A stretch of DNA of 32,043 bases from Acidimicrobiales bacterium. Lineage in GTDB: Bacteria; Actinomycetota; Acidimicrobiia; Acidimicrobiales; Salinilacustritrichaceae. This document shows, piece by piece, positions 8,602 through 17,720 of this stretch. The number at the start of each line of letters is the position of its first letter. The stretch's first letter is position 1. The stretch covers positions 1 to 32,043 of the forward strand of contig JAPKDO010000005.1 in the NCBI GenBank assembly GCA_028822535.1. Direction: 5' to 3'. A program made the translations under genes and the position numbers. Under the pieces are notes generated by a model. That model had not been told where the DNA came from, searched no databases, and was given only the letters and a program-made list of their open reading frames with translations.

Positions 8602-11600
8602 TCAGCGGAAATCCCGACTCTTCGGGACGTTGCCGTTCACCGGCAGGAACGACAGACGCTCGGCCACGACGTTGATCACCCCCTCGCTGCGTTCGCATCG
8701 TCCACGGATGAGCATGGCGGGAGCGGTGAGCGCTACCCGCCGATGAGCGTTCCAGCACCCCTTCGACACCACGACGTTGATGAGCCCCGTCTCGTCCTCG
8801 AGGTTGAGGAACATGGTCCCGCCCGCGGTCGCCGGACGCTGGCGATGGGTCACCACGCCGCCGATGAGCACCTTCGACCCCGGCTCGACGTCCCACAGTC
8901 CGGCGCTCGTCACCACCCCCATGCGGTCGAGTTCGTCGCGGATGAACCTCGTCGGATGCCCCTCCGGACTCATCCCCGTGGCCCAGAGGTCGGCCCGAGC
9001 GGTCTCGAAGTCGTCCATGCCCGGCAGCGGCGGCGGCTGGTCGCCGGTGACGATTCCCGGCAACCGGTCGGCCCCTCCCTGGGCGACGGCACCGGCTTGC
9101 CAGATCGCCTCTCGCCGCTCCAGGCCGAAGCAGTCGAACGCCCCCGCCGTCGCCAACGCCTCGAGCTGGGACAACGTGAGCTCGACCCGACGGGCCAGGT
9201 CCTCCATCGAGGCGAACGGCCCCCTGGTCTCGCGCTCGGTGGCGATCTCCCGGGCCAGGTCGACCCCGATCCCCCGTACCTCCCGGAACCCGAGCTGCAC
9301 CACCGCCCCTTCCGATTCTCCCCACGAGAACTCCCCGGTTTCCGGGGCGTTCTCACAGGAATTTTCGGAGGGTACGGGTGGGGCAGGGAGGAGGGTGGCG
9401 TCGGCGAGAGAGGTGTTGCAGTCGACGGTGCGGACCTCGACGCCGTGGCGACGGGCGTCCTGGATCAGCGAGTGGGGCGACCAGAACCCCATCGGCTGGG
9501 CGTTGAGCAGGCCGGCGCAGAAGGCGGCGGGGTGGAAGCGCTTGAACCACGACGAGGCGTAGACGAGGTAGGCGAAGGAGACCGAGTGACTCTCGGGGAA
9601 GCCGTAGTTGGCGAAGGCGGCGAGCTTGACCCAGATCTCCTCGATCACGTCATCGGGCACCCCCCGCTCCCGGGCGCCCGTGCGGAAGCGGTCGTGGAGA
9701 CGCTCCATCCGTTCGGGCGAACGCTTCGACCCCATGGCCTGCCGGAGCTGATCGGACTCGGACGCGGTGAATCCGCCGACGTCGATCGACATCTGCATGA
9801 GCTGTTCCTGGAACAGCGGGATCCCCAAGGTCTTCTCCAACGACTTCTCGAGCAACGGGTGGAGATACGTGATCTCCTCCTGGCCGTTGCGCCGACGGAT
9901 GTAGGGGTGGACCGAACCGCCCTGGATCGGGCCGGGCCGGATGAGCGCCACCTCGACCACCAGGTCGTAGAACGTGCGGGGCTTGAGTCGGGGCAGCGTC
10001 GCCATCTGGGCGCGCGACTCGATCTGGAACACGCCCACCGTGTCGGCCTTGCACAACATGTCGTAGACCTCGTCGTCCTGGGGCAACTCGGCGATGTCGA
10101 TGTCGACACCGGTCGACTCGCGCACCAGGCGCACCGTCTCGTGCAGCGCGGTGAGCATCCCGAGGCCGAGCAGGTCGAACTTCACGAGACCGACTGCGGC
10201 ACAGTCGTCCTTGTCCCACTGGAGAACAGAACGGATCGGGACCTCGCTGCGAACCGTCCCGCCGTCGCGCCCGGTGAAGCGGCCCCACTCGACCGGGCAG
10301 ACCTCCACCACGGGACGGTCGCACAGGACCATGCCCCCGGAGTGGATGCCCAGGTGACGGGGAAAGTGCTCGACCTCGGCCGCCATCGCCAGGACATCGT
10401 CGGGCAGTTGGTTGAGCCCCTCCTTCTGCTGGTCGGCCGAGGTCTTGACCCCACCCCACGCGTCGGCGGACTTCGAGAACGCGTCCTGTTGGCCGGTGGC
10501 ATAGCCGAGCGCCTTGGCCATGTCCCGGATCGACGACTTGGCCCGGTAGGTGATGACGTTGGCGACCTGGGCGGCGTGGCGGCGGCCGTGGCGCTCGTAG
10601 ACGTACTGGATGACCTCTTCTCGTCGGTTCGACTCGATGTCGATGTCGATGTCGGGCGGCCCGTCGCGCTCGGGCGACAGGAACCGCTCGAACAACAACC
10701 CGAGCTTCACGGCGTCGGCCTTGGTGATGCCGAGGGCAAAACACACGGCCGAGTTGGCGGCACTCCCCCGGCCCTGGCAGAAGATGTCGGACCGGCGGCA
10801 GAAGTCGACGAGGTCCCACACGATCAGGAAGTAGCCGGGGAACCCGAGTGTCTCGATCAGGGCGAGTTCGTGGTCGATCTGTTCCCATGCCCCCGGCGTG
10901 TTCGGTCGGGAACGCGGCCCGTAGCGACGCTCGGCTCCCGCTTCGGTGAGCCGGCGGAGGAAGCCCATCTCGGACATCGGTCGACCGTCCGGCCCGTCGG
11001 GGCACGGGTACGGCGGCAGGTTGGGCGCGACCAACTGCAGGTCGAAGGCGCAGGCCAGGCCGAGCTCGGCCGCCCGTTCGACGGCCCCGGGGTACCGGGC
11101 GAAGCGGCGGGACTGTTCGACGCCCGACCGGAGGTGCGCCGTCGCTGCAGGCGGGAGCCAACCGTCGGCACCCTCGAGATCGCGACGTGCCCGCACGGCG
11201 GCGAGCGCTGCGGCGAGGGGACGTTCGGCCGGCGTGGCGTAGTGGACGTTGTTCGTCGCCACGACCTCGACGCCGACCCGCCCCGAGATCTGCGCCAGCG
11301 CGTCGTTGCGGGCCGAGTCGAGCGGGTCGTGGTGATCCCACAACTCGACCACCACGTTGTCGGGACCGAAGGTGTCGACGAGCCCTCGCAGGGCGTGTTC
11401 GGCCGCGGCCGGGCCGTGGTCGACCAACGCTCGATTGACCGCACCCTTCCGACAGCCGGTGAGGACCAGCCAGTCGCCACCGTGCGCACGCGACCAGTCG
11501 ATCGAGTCGTAGTCGGGCTTGCCCTTCATCCCCCCGGCGAGCTGTGCCGAGGAGATGACATCGGCGAGGCGTGCGTAGCCCGCGGTGCCCCGAGCGAGGA

Positions 11601-12051
11601 CCAACAGGTGCGAACCCTCGGGGTCGGGCACGCCGTTCTGCGGTTGGCTCAACCCCAGCGACAGCTCGGCCCCGAAGACCGTGGGCAGCCCGACCTCACG
11701 CGCGGCCTGCGAGAAGCGGACCACGCCGTAGAAGCCGTCGTGATCGGTGAGCGCCAGCGCCTCGAGCCCGAGCCGCGCCGCCTCCTCCGCCAGCGCCTCG
11801 GGGTGCGACGCGCCGTCGAGGAACGAGAAGTTCGAGTGGCAGTGGAGTTCGGCGTAGGGCACCGCCCCGCGTCGTCGCTCGAGTCCGGTGGGCGCCGAGT
11901 ACTCGGGCCGGCGATACGACCACGCCGGACTGTCGCCCCCGTCTCCCTCCGCGCGTGTGGGCTTGCGATGCCGCGCCCCCTCGGGAGATCGGCTGTCGGA
12001 GAGCGTCCGTTCCAGTTCGGACCAGGAAACCCCTGGGTTGTTGAACCCCAC
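8602..12051 (-). CDS. dnaE2: error-prone DNA polymerase III alpha subunit DnaE2
   Basis: GTG start at 12051 (VGFNNPGVSWSELER...) as in actinobacterial DnaE2; PHP domain YAELHCHSNFSFLDGASHPE; GPPDIDIDIESNRREEVIQYVYERHGR; C-terminal OB region. Confidence 0.95.
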   Translation of the reverse strand: MGFNNPGVSWSELERTLSDSRSPEGARHRKPTRAEGDGGDSPAWSYRRPEYSAPTGLERRRGAVPYAELHCHSNFSFLDGASHPEALAEEAARLGLEALALTDHDGFYGVVRFSQAAREVGLPTVFGAELSLGLSQPQNGVPDPEGSHLLVLARGTAGYARLADVISSAQLAGGMKGKPDYDSIDWSRAHGGDWLVLTGCRKGAVNRALVDHGPAAAEHALRGLVDTFGPDNVVVELWDHHDPLDSARNDALAQISGRVGVEVVATNNVHYATPAERPLAAALAAVRARRDLEGADGWLPPAATAHLRSGVEQSRRFARYPGAVERAAELGLACAFDLQLVAPNLPPYPCPDGPDGRPMSEMGFLRRLTEAGAERRYGPRSRPNTPGAWEQIDHELALIETLGFPGYFLIVWDLVDFCRRSDIFCQGRGSAANSAVCFALGITKADAVKLGLLFERFLSPERDGPPDIDIDIESNRREEVIQYVYERHGRRHAAQVANVITYRAKSSIRDMAKALGYATGQQDAFSKSADAWGGVKTSADQQKEGLNQLPDDVLAMAAEVEHFPRHLGIHSGGMVLCDRPVVEVCPVEWGRFTGRDGGTVRSEVPIRSVLQWDKDDCAAVGLVKFDLLGLGMLTALHETVRLVRESTGVDIDIAELPQDDEVYDMLCKADTVGVFQIESRAQMATLPRLKPRTFYDLVVEVALIRPGPIQGGSVHPYIRRRNGQEEITYLHPLLEKSLEKTLGIPLFQEQLMQMSIDVGGFTASESDQLRQAMGSKRSPERMERLHDRFRTGARERGVPDDVIEEIWVKLAAFANYGFPESHSVSFAYLVYASSWFKRFHPAAFCAGLLNAQPMGFWSPHSLIQDARRHGVEVRTVDCNTSLADATLLPAPPVPSENSCENAPETGEFSWGESEGAVVQLGFREVRGIGVDLAREIATERETRGPFASMEDLARRVELTLSQLEALATAGAFDCFGLERREAIWQAGAVAQGGADRLPGIVTGDQPPPLPGMDDFETARADLWATGMSPEGHPTRFIRDELDRMGVVTSAGLWDVEPGSKVLIGGVVTHRQRPATAGGTMFLNLEDETGLINVVVSKGCWNAHRRVALTAPAMLIRGRCERSEGVINVVAERLSFLPVNGNVPKSRDFR

Positions 12052-12066
12052 GCCGTTCGATGGTAT

Positions 12067-12082
12067 GCGAACACCCGTTCGT
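12067..12082. promoter_or_regulatory. putative LexA/SOS box GCGAACACCCGTTCGT
   Basis: CGAAC-N4-GTTCG core intact; about 16 bp upstream of the dnaE2 GTG. Confidence 0.65.
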
Positions 12083-12084
12083 TG

Positions 12085-12100
12085 TCGAACAGGTGTTCGG
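12085..12100. promoter_or_regulatory. putative LexA/SOS box TCGAACAGGTGTTCGG
   Basis: CGAAC-N4-GTTCG core intact; second box 18 bp centre-to-centre from the first, between gdh-like gene and dnaE2. Confidence 0.82.
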
Positions 12101-12112
12101 ACTGGCTGACGC

Positions 12113-13360
12113 CTACGGGAAGATGCCCCTCGTCGCCATCGCTGCCGCCACTCGCTCGAGTGCCAACGCGTACGCCGACCGCCGCAGGCTGACGTCCCAG
12201 CGCTGTCCAGCAGCCCAGACGTCGGTGAATGCGTCGGACATGACCCGATGGTGGCGATCGGCGACGAGGTCTTCCTCCCACGGGAACCCCTGACGGGCCT
12301 GGGCCCACTCGAAATAGGAGGCGGTGACGCCACCGGCATTGGCGAGTACGTCGGGGACGACCGTGATCCCGCGGCGATCGAGCACCTCGTCGGCCTCGGG
12401 CAACGTCGGGCCGTTGGCCGCCTCGACGATCACCTTCGCCTTCACCCGCTCGGCCACGGCGGCATCGATCACGCCGCCCAGTGCGGCCGGGATCAGCAAT
12501 TCGCAGTCGACTTCGAGGACATCGCCGGCATCGATCGGATCGCCCAGCGGGAAACCGGCCACTCCCCCGGTCTCGATCACGTGATCCGACAACGCCGCGG
12601 TGTCGAGGCCGCCCTCGTTGATGACCGCGCCCGTGACGTCGCTGACCGCGACGACACGCATGCCGGCCGACTGCAACAGATAGGCCAGTGGTCCGCCGAC
12701 CTTGCCGAAGCCCTGGATCACGGCGCGTCGCCCGGGGAGTTCGATGCCGAGCGCCTCGAACGCTGCCCGCACGCACACCACGACGCCGGCCGCAGTGCCG
12801 CCGGCGTGGGCACGCGTCCCGCCGACCGACAGCGGCTTGCCGGTCACGGCCCCGGGGAGGTGGACGCCGCCACCGGTCATCTGCAGCGTGTCGAGCAACC
12901 AGGCCATGACCCGGCCATCGGTGTTGACGTCGGGCGCGGGAATGTCGCGGTCGGGGCCGAGCACCGGCGAGATCTCGAGCGTGTAGCGGCGGGTCAGGTG
13001 TTCGAGTTCGTTGAGCGACAGTGACCGCGGATCGACCCGCACGCCGCCCTTGGCCCCGCCGTAGGGCAGACCGCACACGGCGGTCTTGATCGTCATCTGC
13101 GCCGAGAGCGCACGGACCTCGTCGGCATCGACGGCGGGGTGGAAGCGGATCCCACCCTTGCCCGGACCGCGCACCGTGTTGTGATGGATGCGCCAGCCGG
13201 TGAAGACCTCGACAGACCCGTCGTCACGTCGGACCGGGACGGAGACCTCCATCACCCGTTCGCACCGACGCACCATCGCGTGGATGCTCGGATCGATGTC
13301 GGCCACCTTCACCGCATCGTCGATGCGGTCCAGCACAGCGTCCCACGGACCAGCGTCCAC
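12113..13360 (-). CDS. Glu/Leu/Phe/Val dehydrogenase family protein (second paralogue)
   Basis: 415 aa from GTG; GPGKGGIRFHPAVDADEVRAL, PYGGAKGGVRVDP, PAPDVNTDGRVMAWLLD, GFGKVGGPLA. Confidence 0.92.
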   Translation of the reverse strand: MDAGPWDAVLDRIDDAVKVADIDPSIHAMVRRCERVMEVSVPVRRDDGSVEVFTGWRIHHNTVRGPGKGGIRFHPAVDADEVRALSAQMTIKTAVCGLPYGGAKGGVRVDPRSLSLNELEHLTRRYTLEISPVLGPDRDIPAPDVNTDGRVMAWLLDTLQMTGGGVHLPGAVTGKPLSVGGTRAHAGGTAAGVVVCVRAAFEALGIELPGRRAVIQGFGKVGGPLAYLLQSAGMRVVAVSDVTGAVINEGGLDTAALSDHVIETGGVAGFPLGDPIDAGDVLEVDCELLIPAALGGVIDAAVAERVKAKVIVEAANGPTLPEADEVLDRRGITVVPDVLANAGGVTASYFEWAQARQGFPWEEDLVADRHHRVMSDAFTDVWAAGQRWDVSLRRSAYALALERVAAAMATRGIFP

Positions 13361-13401
13361 GCACCGAGTGTGACATCCGGCGGCGACCGCCGCGCGGAAG
13401 G

Positions 13402-13695
13402 TCAGGCAGCGGTGCCGCAGACGACGCTCGGCTCGGCCGGGGACCGAGTCGGATCAGCGCACGCCGCGACGTACTGCACGACGATCTTGCCGAGCGCCCG
13501 TTCGCGGGCGACGGTGGGGGCGGACGGGTCGGCGGCGATGCCGATGAGCGTCTCGCACACGCCGCGACCACGGGCTCCGGCGAGGAGCGCGGCCACGGCC
13601 GGTCGATGGTCGCCGAAGCCGTCTTCGACGACGGCTTCGGCGAGTTCGGTGGCTGCGGTGGGGGTCATGACCCAAGCGTACGAACATCGGTACAT
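13402..13695 (-). CDS. small hypothetical protein
   Basis: 97 aa ORF; internal MTPTAATEL start also possible; no recognised domain. Confidence 0.4.
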   Translation of the reverse strand: MYRCSYAWVMTPTAATELAEAVVEDGFGDHRPAVAALLAGARGRGVCETLIGIAADPSAPTVARERALGKIVVQYVAACADPTRSPAEPSVVCGTAA

Positions 13696-13718
13696 CAGCG
13701 CTAGCGATTATCCTTCAC

Positions 13719-13735
13719 TGTATTGATCAGATACA
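13719..13735. promoter_or_regulatory. putative LysR-type regulator box TGTAT-N7-ATACA
   Basis: T-N11-A type dyad in a locally AT-rich patch immediately upstream of a LysR-family gene. Confidence 0.45.
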
Positions 13736-13745
13736 CTTATCGACC

Positions 13746-14675
13746 ATGAGCGCGCTCCGAGACGTGGACATCCGGCACCTCGCCGCCCTCGCGGCCGTGG
13801 TGGACGAGGGCTCGTTCGCCAAGGCGGCGGCGGCTCTCGGCTTCACACAATCCGCCGTGAGCCAGCAGATCGCCGCCCTCGAGAAGGCGGCAGGACTCCC
13901 CGTCCTCGACCGACCACGTGGCCCGAAGGCTGCCGAGTTGACGCCGGCGGGCGAGTTGCTCCTGGAATATGCCCGCGAGGTCCTCGCCCGCGTCGAGGAG
14001 ATGGACGACGAACTCGACCGACTCCGCCGAGGCATCACGGGTCGGCTCGTGATCGGCACCTTCCAGTCCGTGTCGGGAAAGCTGCTCCCGACGATCATCG
14101 GACGGATGCGGGCGGAGGTCCCCGACGTCGACATCCGTCTGTTCGAGACCGATGATCAGACCGCGCTGCTGCGCGGCGTTCTCGACGACGAACTCGACCT
14201 CGCGTTCACCGTCGATCCCGAGGGTGCGGGGACCGAGTCACGCTTCCTGGGGTTCGACCCCTTCGTCGTGATCGCCGCCGCGGGCGAACTCCCCGGACCA
14301 ACGGCGTCGCACGCCGACCTCAACGGCCATCCGATGATCGGCCAACCCGCGGACAACGTCTGCCAGCGTCTGATCGACCGTCGACTCGATCAAGCGGGCG
14401 TCGTTCCCGACTACGTCTTCCGGTCGGCCGACAACGGCGCCGTGCAGGGCATGGTCCGGTCGGGCATGGGCCGTTCCGTGGCGCCCTACCTCGCCGTCGA
14501 CCCGGACGATCCCGGCATCGACGTGCTCGAACTCGATCCGCCGGTCACGCCGCGCAGCATCCATCTCACGCGTCGGGCCGGGCGGACACTCCCACCGGCC
14601 GCCGACACCTTCGCCGACATCTCTGCGGAGATCGGTGCGGACGTGTTGCAGCCCGACAACACGCTCGTCGACTGA
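13746..14675 (+). CDS. LysR family transcriptional regulator
   Basis: 309 aa; N-terminal HTH DIRHLAALAAVVDEGSFAKAAAALGFTQSAVSQQIAALEKAAGLPVLDR. Confidence 0.93.
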   Translation: MSALRDVDIRHLAALAAVVDEGSFAKAAAALGFTQSAVSQQIAALEKAAGLPVLDRPRGPKAAELTPAGELLLEYAREVLARVEEMDDELDRLRRGITGRLVIGTFQSVSGKLLPTIIGRMRAEVPDVDIRLFETDDQTALLRGVLDDELDLAFTVDPEGAGTESRFLGFDPFVVIAAAGELPGPTASHADLNGHPMIGQPADNVCQRLIDRRLDQAGVVPDYVFRSADNGAVQGMVRSGMGRSVAPYLAVDPDDPGIDVLELDPPVTPRSIHLTRRAGRTLPPAADTFADISAEIGADVLQPDNTLVD

Positions 14676-14704
14676 GCAATCGGCATCGGGGGTAGGACTC
14701 CCTC

Positions 14705-16369
14705 ATGTCGAGCATCCGTTTCCACCACGGCGTCGCCTCGTTCGATCCCGATGCCACGTCGGTCCTGCTGTGGACCCGGAGTGAGGAGCGTGGACCGGTC
14801 GAGTGGCGTGTCGCCCTCGATGCCGAGTTCTCGTCGGTCATCCGATCCGGCACCACCGAGGCCGTCGACGTTCACGACCGCTGTGTGACCGTCTCGGTCG
14901 ACGGGCTCGATGCGGGGACCACCTACTTCTACGAGTTCTCGCAGGCGGGTGACCGATCGCCGGTCGGACGGACGCGCACGATCGCGGACGGGTCGGTCGA
15001 CCACCTGCGGCTCGGGATCACCTGCTGCGCCGATTTCTCCGCCGCGCCGCTGGGCGTCTACCGGGCCCTCGCCGAACGCGACGTCGACGCGATCGTCCAT
15101 CTCGGCGACTACATCTACGAGGCCCAGACCGCCAACAGCGGACGTCGAGCGAAGTTCCGGACGACGTGCACCACGGTCGAGGACTACCGCTCGCGCTATG
15201 CCCAGATCCGCGAGGACCCCGACGTGCAGTACCTCCACGCCCGGCACCCGATGTTCACGATCTGGGACGACCACGACCTGGCCGACAACGCGTGGCGGAC
15301 CGGCGCCAAGGCACACGACCCCGACGAGCACGGCGACTGGGACGACCGGGTCGGCGCGGCAGCAGCAGCGCGGGCCGACTGGCTCCCCATTCGCTACCGG
15401 GAACCCGAGGACCTGCGTCGGACCTGGCGGTCGGTGGTCATCGGCGACCTGGCCGAGATCGTTCTCCTCGACACTCGCTACGAGGGCCGCGACCGCCAGG
15501 CCGGCGACGAAGGCACGCTCCCCCGTGATCATCCGGACCGGTCCCTGCTCGGAGACGACCAGCGAGCCTTCGTGGGCGAGCGACTCGCGGACACGGCGCG
15601 GCCGTGGACCATCATGGCCAGCGGCGTCGTCGTCAACGAGATCGCGCTGCCGTTGCCCGGCGACGGGTTGCTCCCGAATGGCCTGCTCCCGAACGGGTAC
15701 GCCGTCATCGACGGGAAGATCCTTCACGACGACCAGTGGGACGGCTACACGGCCGAACGCGATTGGCTGACCACCCGACTCGAGGAACGTGCGAGCGACG
15801 GCGCCAAGACCGTCCTGCTCTCGGGCGACGTGCACTCGTGTTGGGCCATGGAGGGGCCGCAGGGTTCCGACGGCGCAGTGGCGGTCGAGGCGGTCTGCCC
15901 CGCGGCGTCCTCCGCCGCGATGGGCCGGGCGAACGTGGCGGGAGTCAACCGACTCATCGATCGGGCCGCCCGCGAGATGTCGCACGTCCCCTGGGCGAAC
16001 GTGACCGAGCGCGGCTACGCCATCTGCGACATCGACCGCACCCGAGCACAGGTCGAGTGGTGGATCGCCGACCCCTATGCCCACGACCCCGGCGCGGACG
16101 CATCGTGCGCCGCGGCGATGGCGCTCGCACACGACCGTTGGCCGTGCCGATTCGACCGTGTCGACCACCCCACGCGCGACCCGGACCGGCCTGGCCTCCC
16201 AAAGGTCCCGGCGCGTCCGGACGACCTCGGCATGTTGCGACTGAAACGCTTCGGTCGCCTCGTCATCAAGGGTTCGTTGCTTGCTTCCAGCGCCGCGGCG
16301 GTCGCCGGTGCGTCCTGGTTGCTCAGTCGACGACCGTGGCAGGCGCCACGTCGGCTCGGCGGGCGCTGA
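14705..16369 (+). CDS. PhoD-like alkaline phosphatase/phosphodiesterase
   Basis: 554 aa; VASFDPDATSVLLWTR, VHLGDYIYEAQ, MFTIWDDHDLADNAWR, LLSGDVHSCWA. Confidence 0.93.
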   Translation: MSSIRFHHGVASFDPDATSVLLWTRSEERGPVEWRVALDAEFSSVIRSGTTEAVDVHDRCVTVSVDGLDAGTTYFYEFSQAGDRSPVGRTRTIADGSVDHLRLGITCCADFSAAPLGVYRALAERDVDAIVHLGDYIYEAQTANSGRRAKFRTTCTTVEDYRSRYAQIREDPDVQYLHARHPMFTIWDDHDLADNAWRTGAKAHDPDEHGDWDDRVGAAAAARADWLPIRYREPEDLRRTWRSVVIGDLAEIVLLDTRYEGRDRQAGDEGTLPRDHPDRSLLGDDQRAFVGERLADTARPWTIMASGVVVNEIALPLPGDGLLPNGLLPNGYAVIDGKILHDDQWDGYTAERDWLTTRLEERASDGAKTVLLSGDVHSCWAMEGPQGSDGAVAVEAVCPAASSAAMGRANVAGVNRLIDRAAREMSHVPWANVTERGYAICDIDRTRAQVEWWIADPYAHDPGADASCAAAMALAHDRWPCRFDRVDHPTRDPDRPGLPKVPARPDDLGMLRLKRFGRLVIKGSLLASSAAAVAGASWLLSRRPWQAPRRLGGR

Positions 16370-17549
16370 ACACCGCAACGGTCGTGGCGGCGGCGCTCAG
16401 CACGAAACCAATCGCCAGCGGCGTGATCGTGCCGTCGAAGAAGCGGTCGAGCACCCCGCCCAACGAGGCGCCGATCGCCAACTGGAACGCGCCGATCACC
16501 GACGACGCGGTGCCAGCGACCGCGGCCATGGGGGCCATCGCCAGCGTGTTGAGGTTGGGCAACAACAGCGCGTGGAAGGCCAACATCACGGCCATGATCA
16601 CCATGAAGACGACGAGCGGCGGACGACCACCACTCGCCACCGCGACCACGACGAAGAGCAACGCTCCGGTCCCGTAGCCGGCGAGGGCGCGGACCACCAT
16701 CGGCGTGGTGCCGACCGTCGACACGATGCGGCCGTTCAACAGTGCGGCGCACCCCATCACCGCGGCCAGTGCTCCGAACACCAACGGGAAGATCCCCTCG
16801 GCGTCGAATGTCTTGTCGAAGATGGCTTCGGCCGATCCGAGGTAGGACGAGAACACCCCGTAGAGGGCGGTCACCCCGACCGCGTACGAGAAGGCCGTGC
16901 GGTTGGACACCACGTACCTGGCCGCGGTGACGACCCGGTGAAACCGCAGGTCGGGGATGCGGTGTTCGGGGGCGAGCGTCTCGGGCAGACGACGGACCCA
17001 CACCGCGATGGCCACGGCCCAGACGGCGCACAGTGCGAACAGCCACCGCCACGGTGCGATGAGCAGGACGGCCGAACCCAGTGCCGGGGCGACCACGGGC
17101 ACGAGGATGAAGATCGCCATCATCGACGACATCGTCTTCGACATCTCGTCGCCGTCGAAGCGGTCACGGATGACGGCGAGCGCGACGACCCGGGGCCCGG
17201 CGGCGCCGAGACCCCACAGGAACCGGGCAAGGAACAGGGTCGGCAACGTGGGTGCGACGGTCGCCAGGAGCGCGCCGCCGATGTAGATCGCCAGACCGAG
17301 ACGCATCGTCCAGCGACGACCACGGTTGTCGGCGAGGGGACCGTAGAAGATCGTTCCGGCGCCGAGGCCGACGAAGTAGGCGGTGACGAGGCCGGTGACG
17401 GCGGTCGAATCGGCAGCGAGGCCGAGGTCGGCTCGGATGTCGTTGAATGCCGGCAGCATGAGGTCGATCCCCAGCGCGGTGAGCGCCGTGGCCATCGCCA
17501 ACAGCGCGATCAACTCCCGCCGTCCGATCTCGTCCGCCGTCTCCATCAC
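16323..17549 (-). CDS. MFS multidrug efflux transporter, Bcr/CflA-like
   Basis: 408 aa, multiple TM segments; LGIDLMLPAFNDIRADLGLAADSTAVTGLVTAYFVGLGAGTIFYGPLADNRGRRWTMRLGL. Confidence 0.9.
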   Translation of the reverse strand: MMETADEIGRRELIALLAMATALTALGIDLMLPAFNDIRADLGLAADSTAVTGLVTAYFVGLGAGTIFYGPLADNRGRRWTMRLGLAIYIGGALLATVAPTLPTLFLARFLWGLGAAGPRVVALAVIRDRFDGDEMSKTMSSMMAIFILVPVVAPALGSAVLLIAPWRWLFALCAVWAVAIAVWVRRLPETLAPEHRIPDLRFHRVVTAARYVVSNRTAFSYAVGVTALYGVFSSYLGSAEAIFDKTFDAEGIFPLVFGALAAVMGCAALLNGRIVSTVGTTPMVVRALAGYGTGALLFVVVAVASGGRPPLVVFMVIMAVMLAFHALLLPNLNTLAMAPMAAVAGTASSVIGAFQLAIGASLGGVLDRFFDGTITPLAIGFVLSAAATTVAVFSARRADVAPATVVD

Positions 17550-17580
17550 ACGAGTCTGGAGGAAGAACGTCTCGACCGAG

Positions 17581-17720
17581 CAACCATTCGGTCGGAAGAA
17601 GCGCCAGCGCCGACCGAATCAGGAAGGCGACGCAGGAGCCGACCGCAACAACCATTCGGTCGGAAGAAGCGCCAGCGCCGACCGAATCAGGAAGGCGACG
17701 CAGGAGCCGACCGCAACAAC
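17581..17720. repeat. 2 x 68 bp perfect tandem direct repeat with internal 10-bp inverted repeat (ATTCGGTCGG-N14-CCGACCGAAT)
   Basis: Copies start at 17581 and 17649, plus 4 further matching bases; inverted repeat arms 17586-17595/17610-17619 and 17654-17663/17678-17687. Confidence 0.95.

Noticed and set aside
8602-12051. Intein or insertion in dnaE2
   Set aside because: The ORF is continuous with normal DnaE2 length and no intein splice motifs noticed.
8743-12192. 1149-aa plus-strand ORF opposite dnaE2
   Set aside because: Antisense shadow ORF typical of high-GC DNA; the translation is Arg/Gly/His-rich with no domain, while the opposite strand encodes clear DnaE2.
13672-13704. Possible extra SOS-like site (cgaacatcggtac) before the small ORF at 13402..13695
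   Set aside because: Only one half-site matches; the second arm is not GTTCG.
17581-17720. CRISPR array
   Set aside because: Only two directly adjacent copies with no unique spacers and no cas genes.
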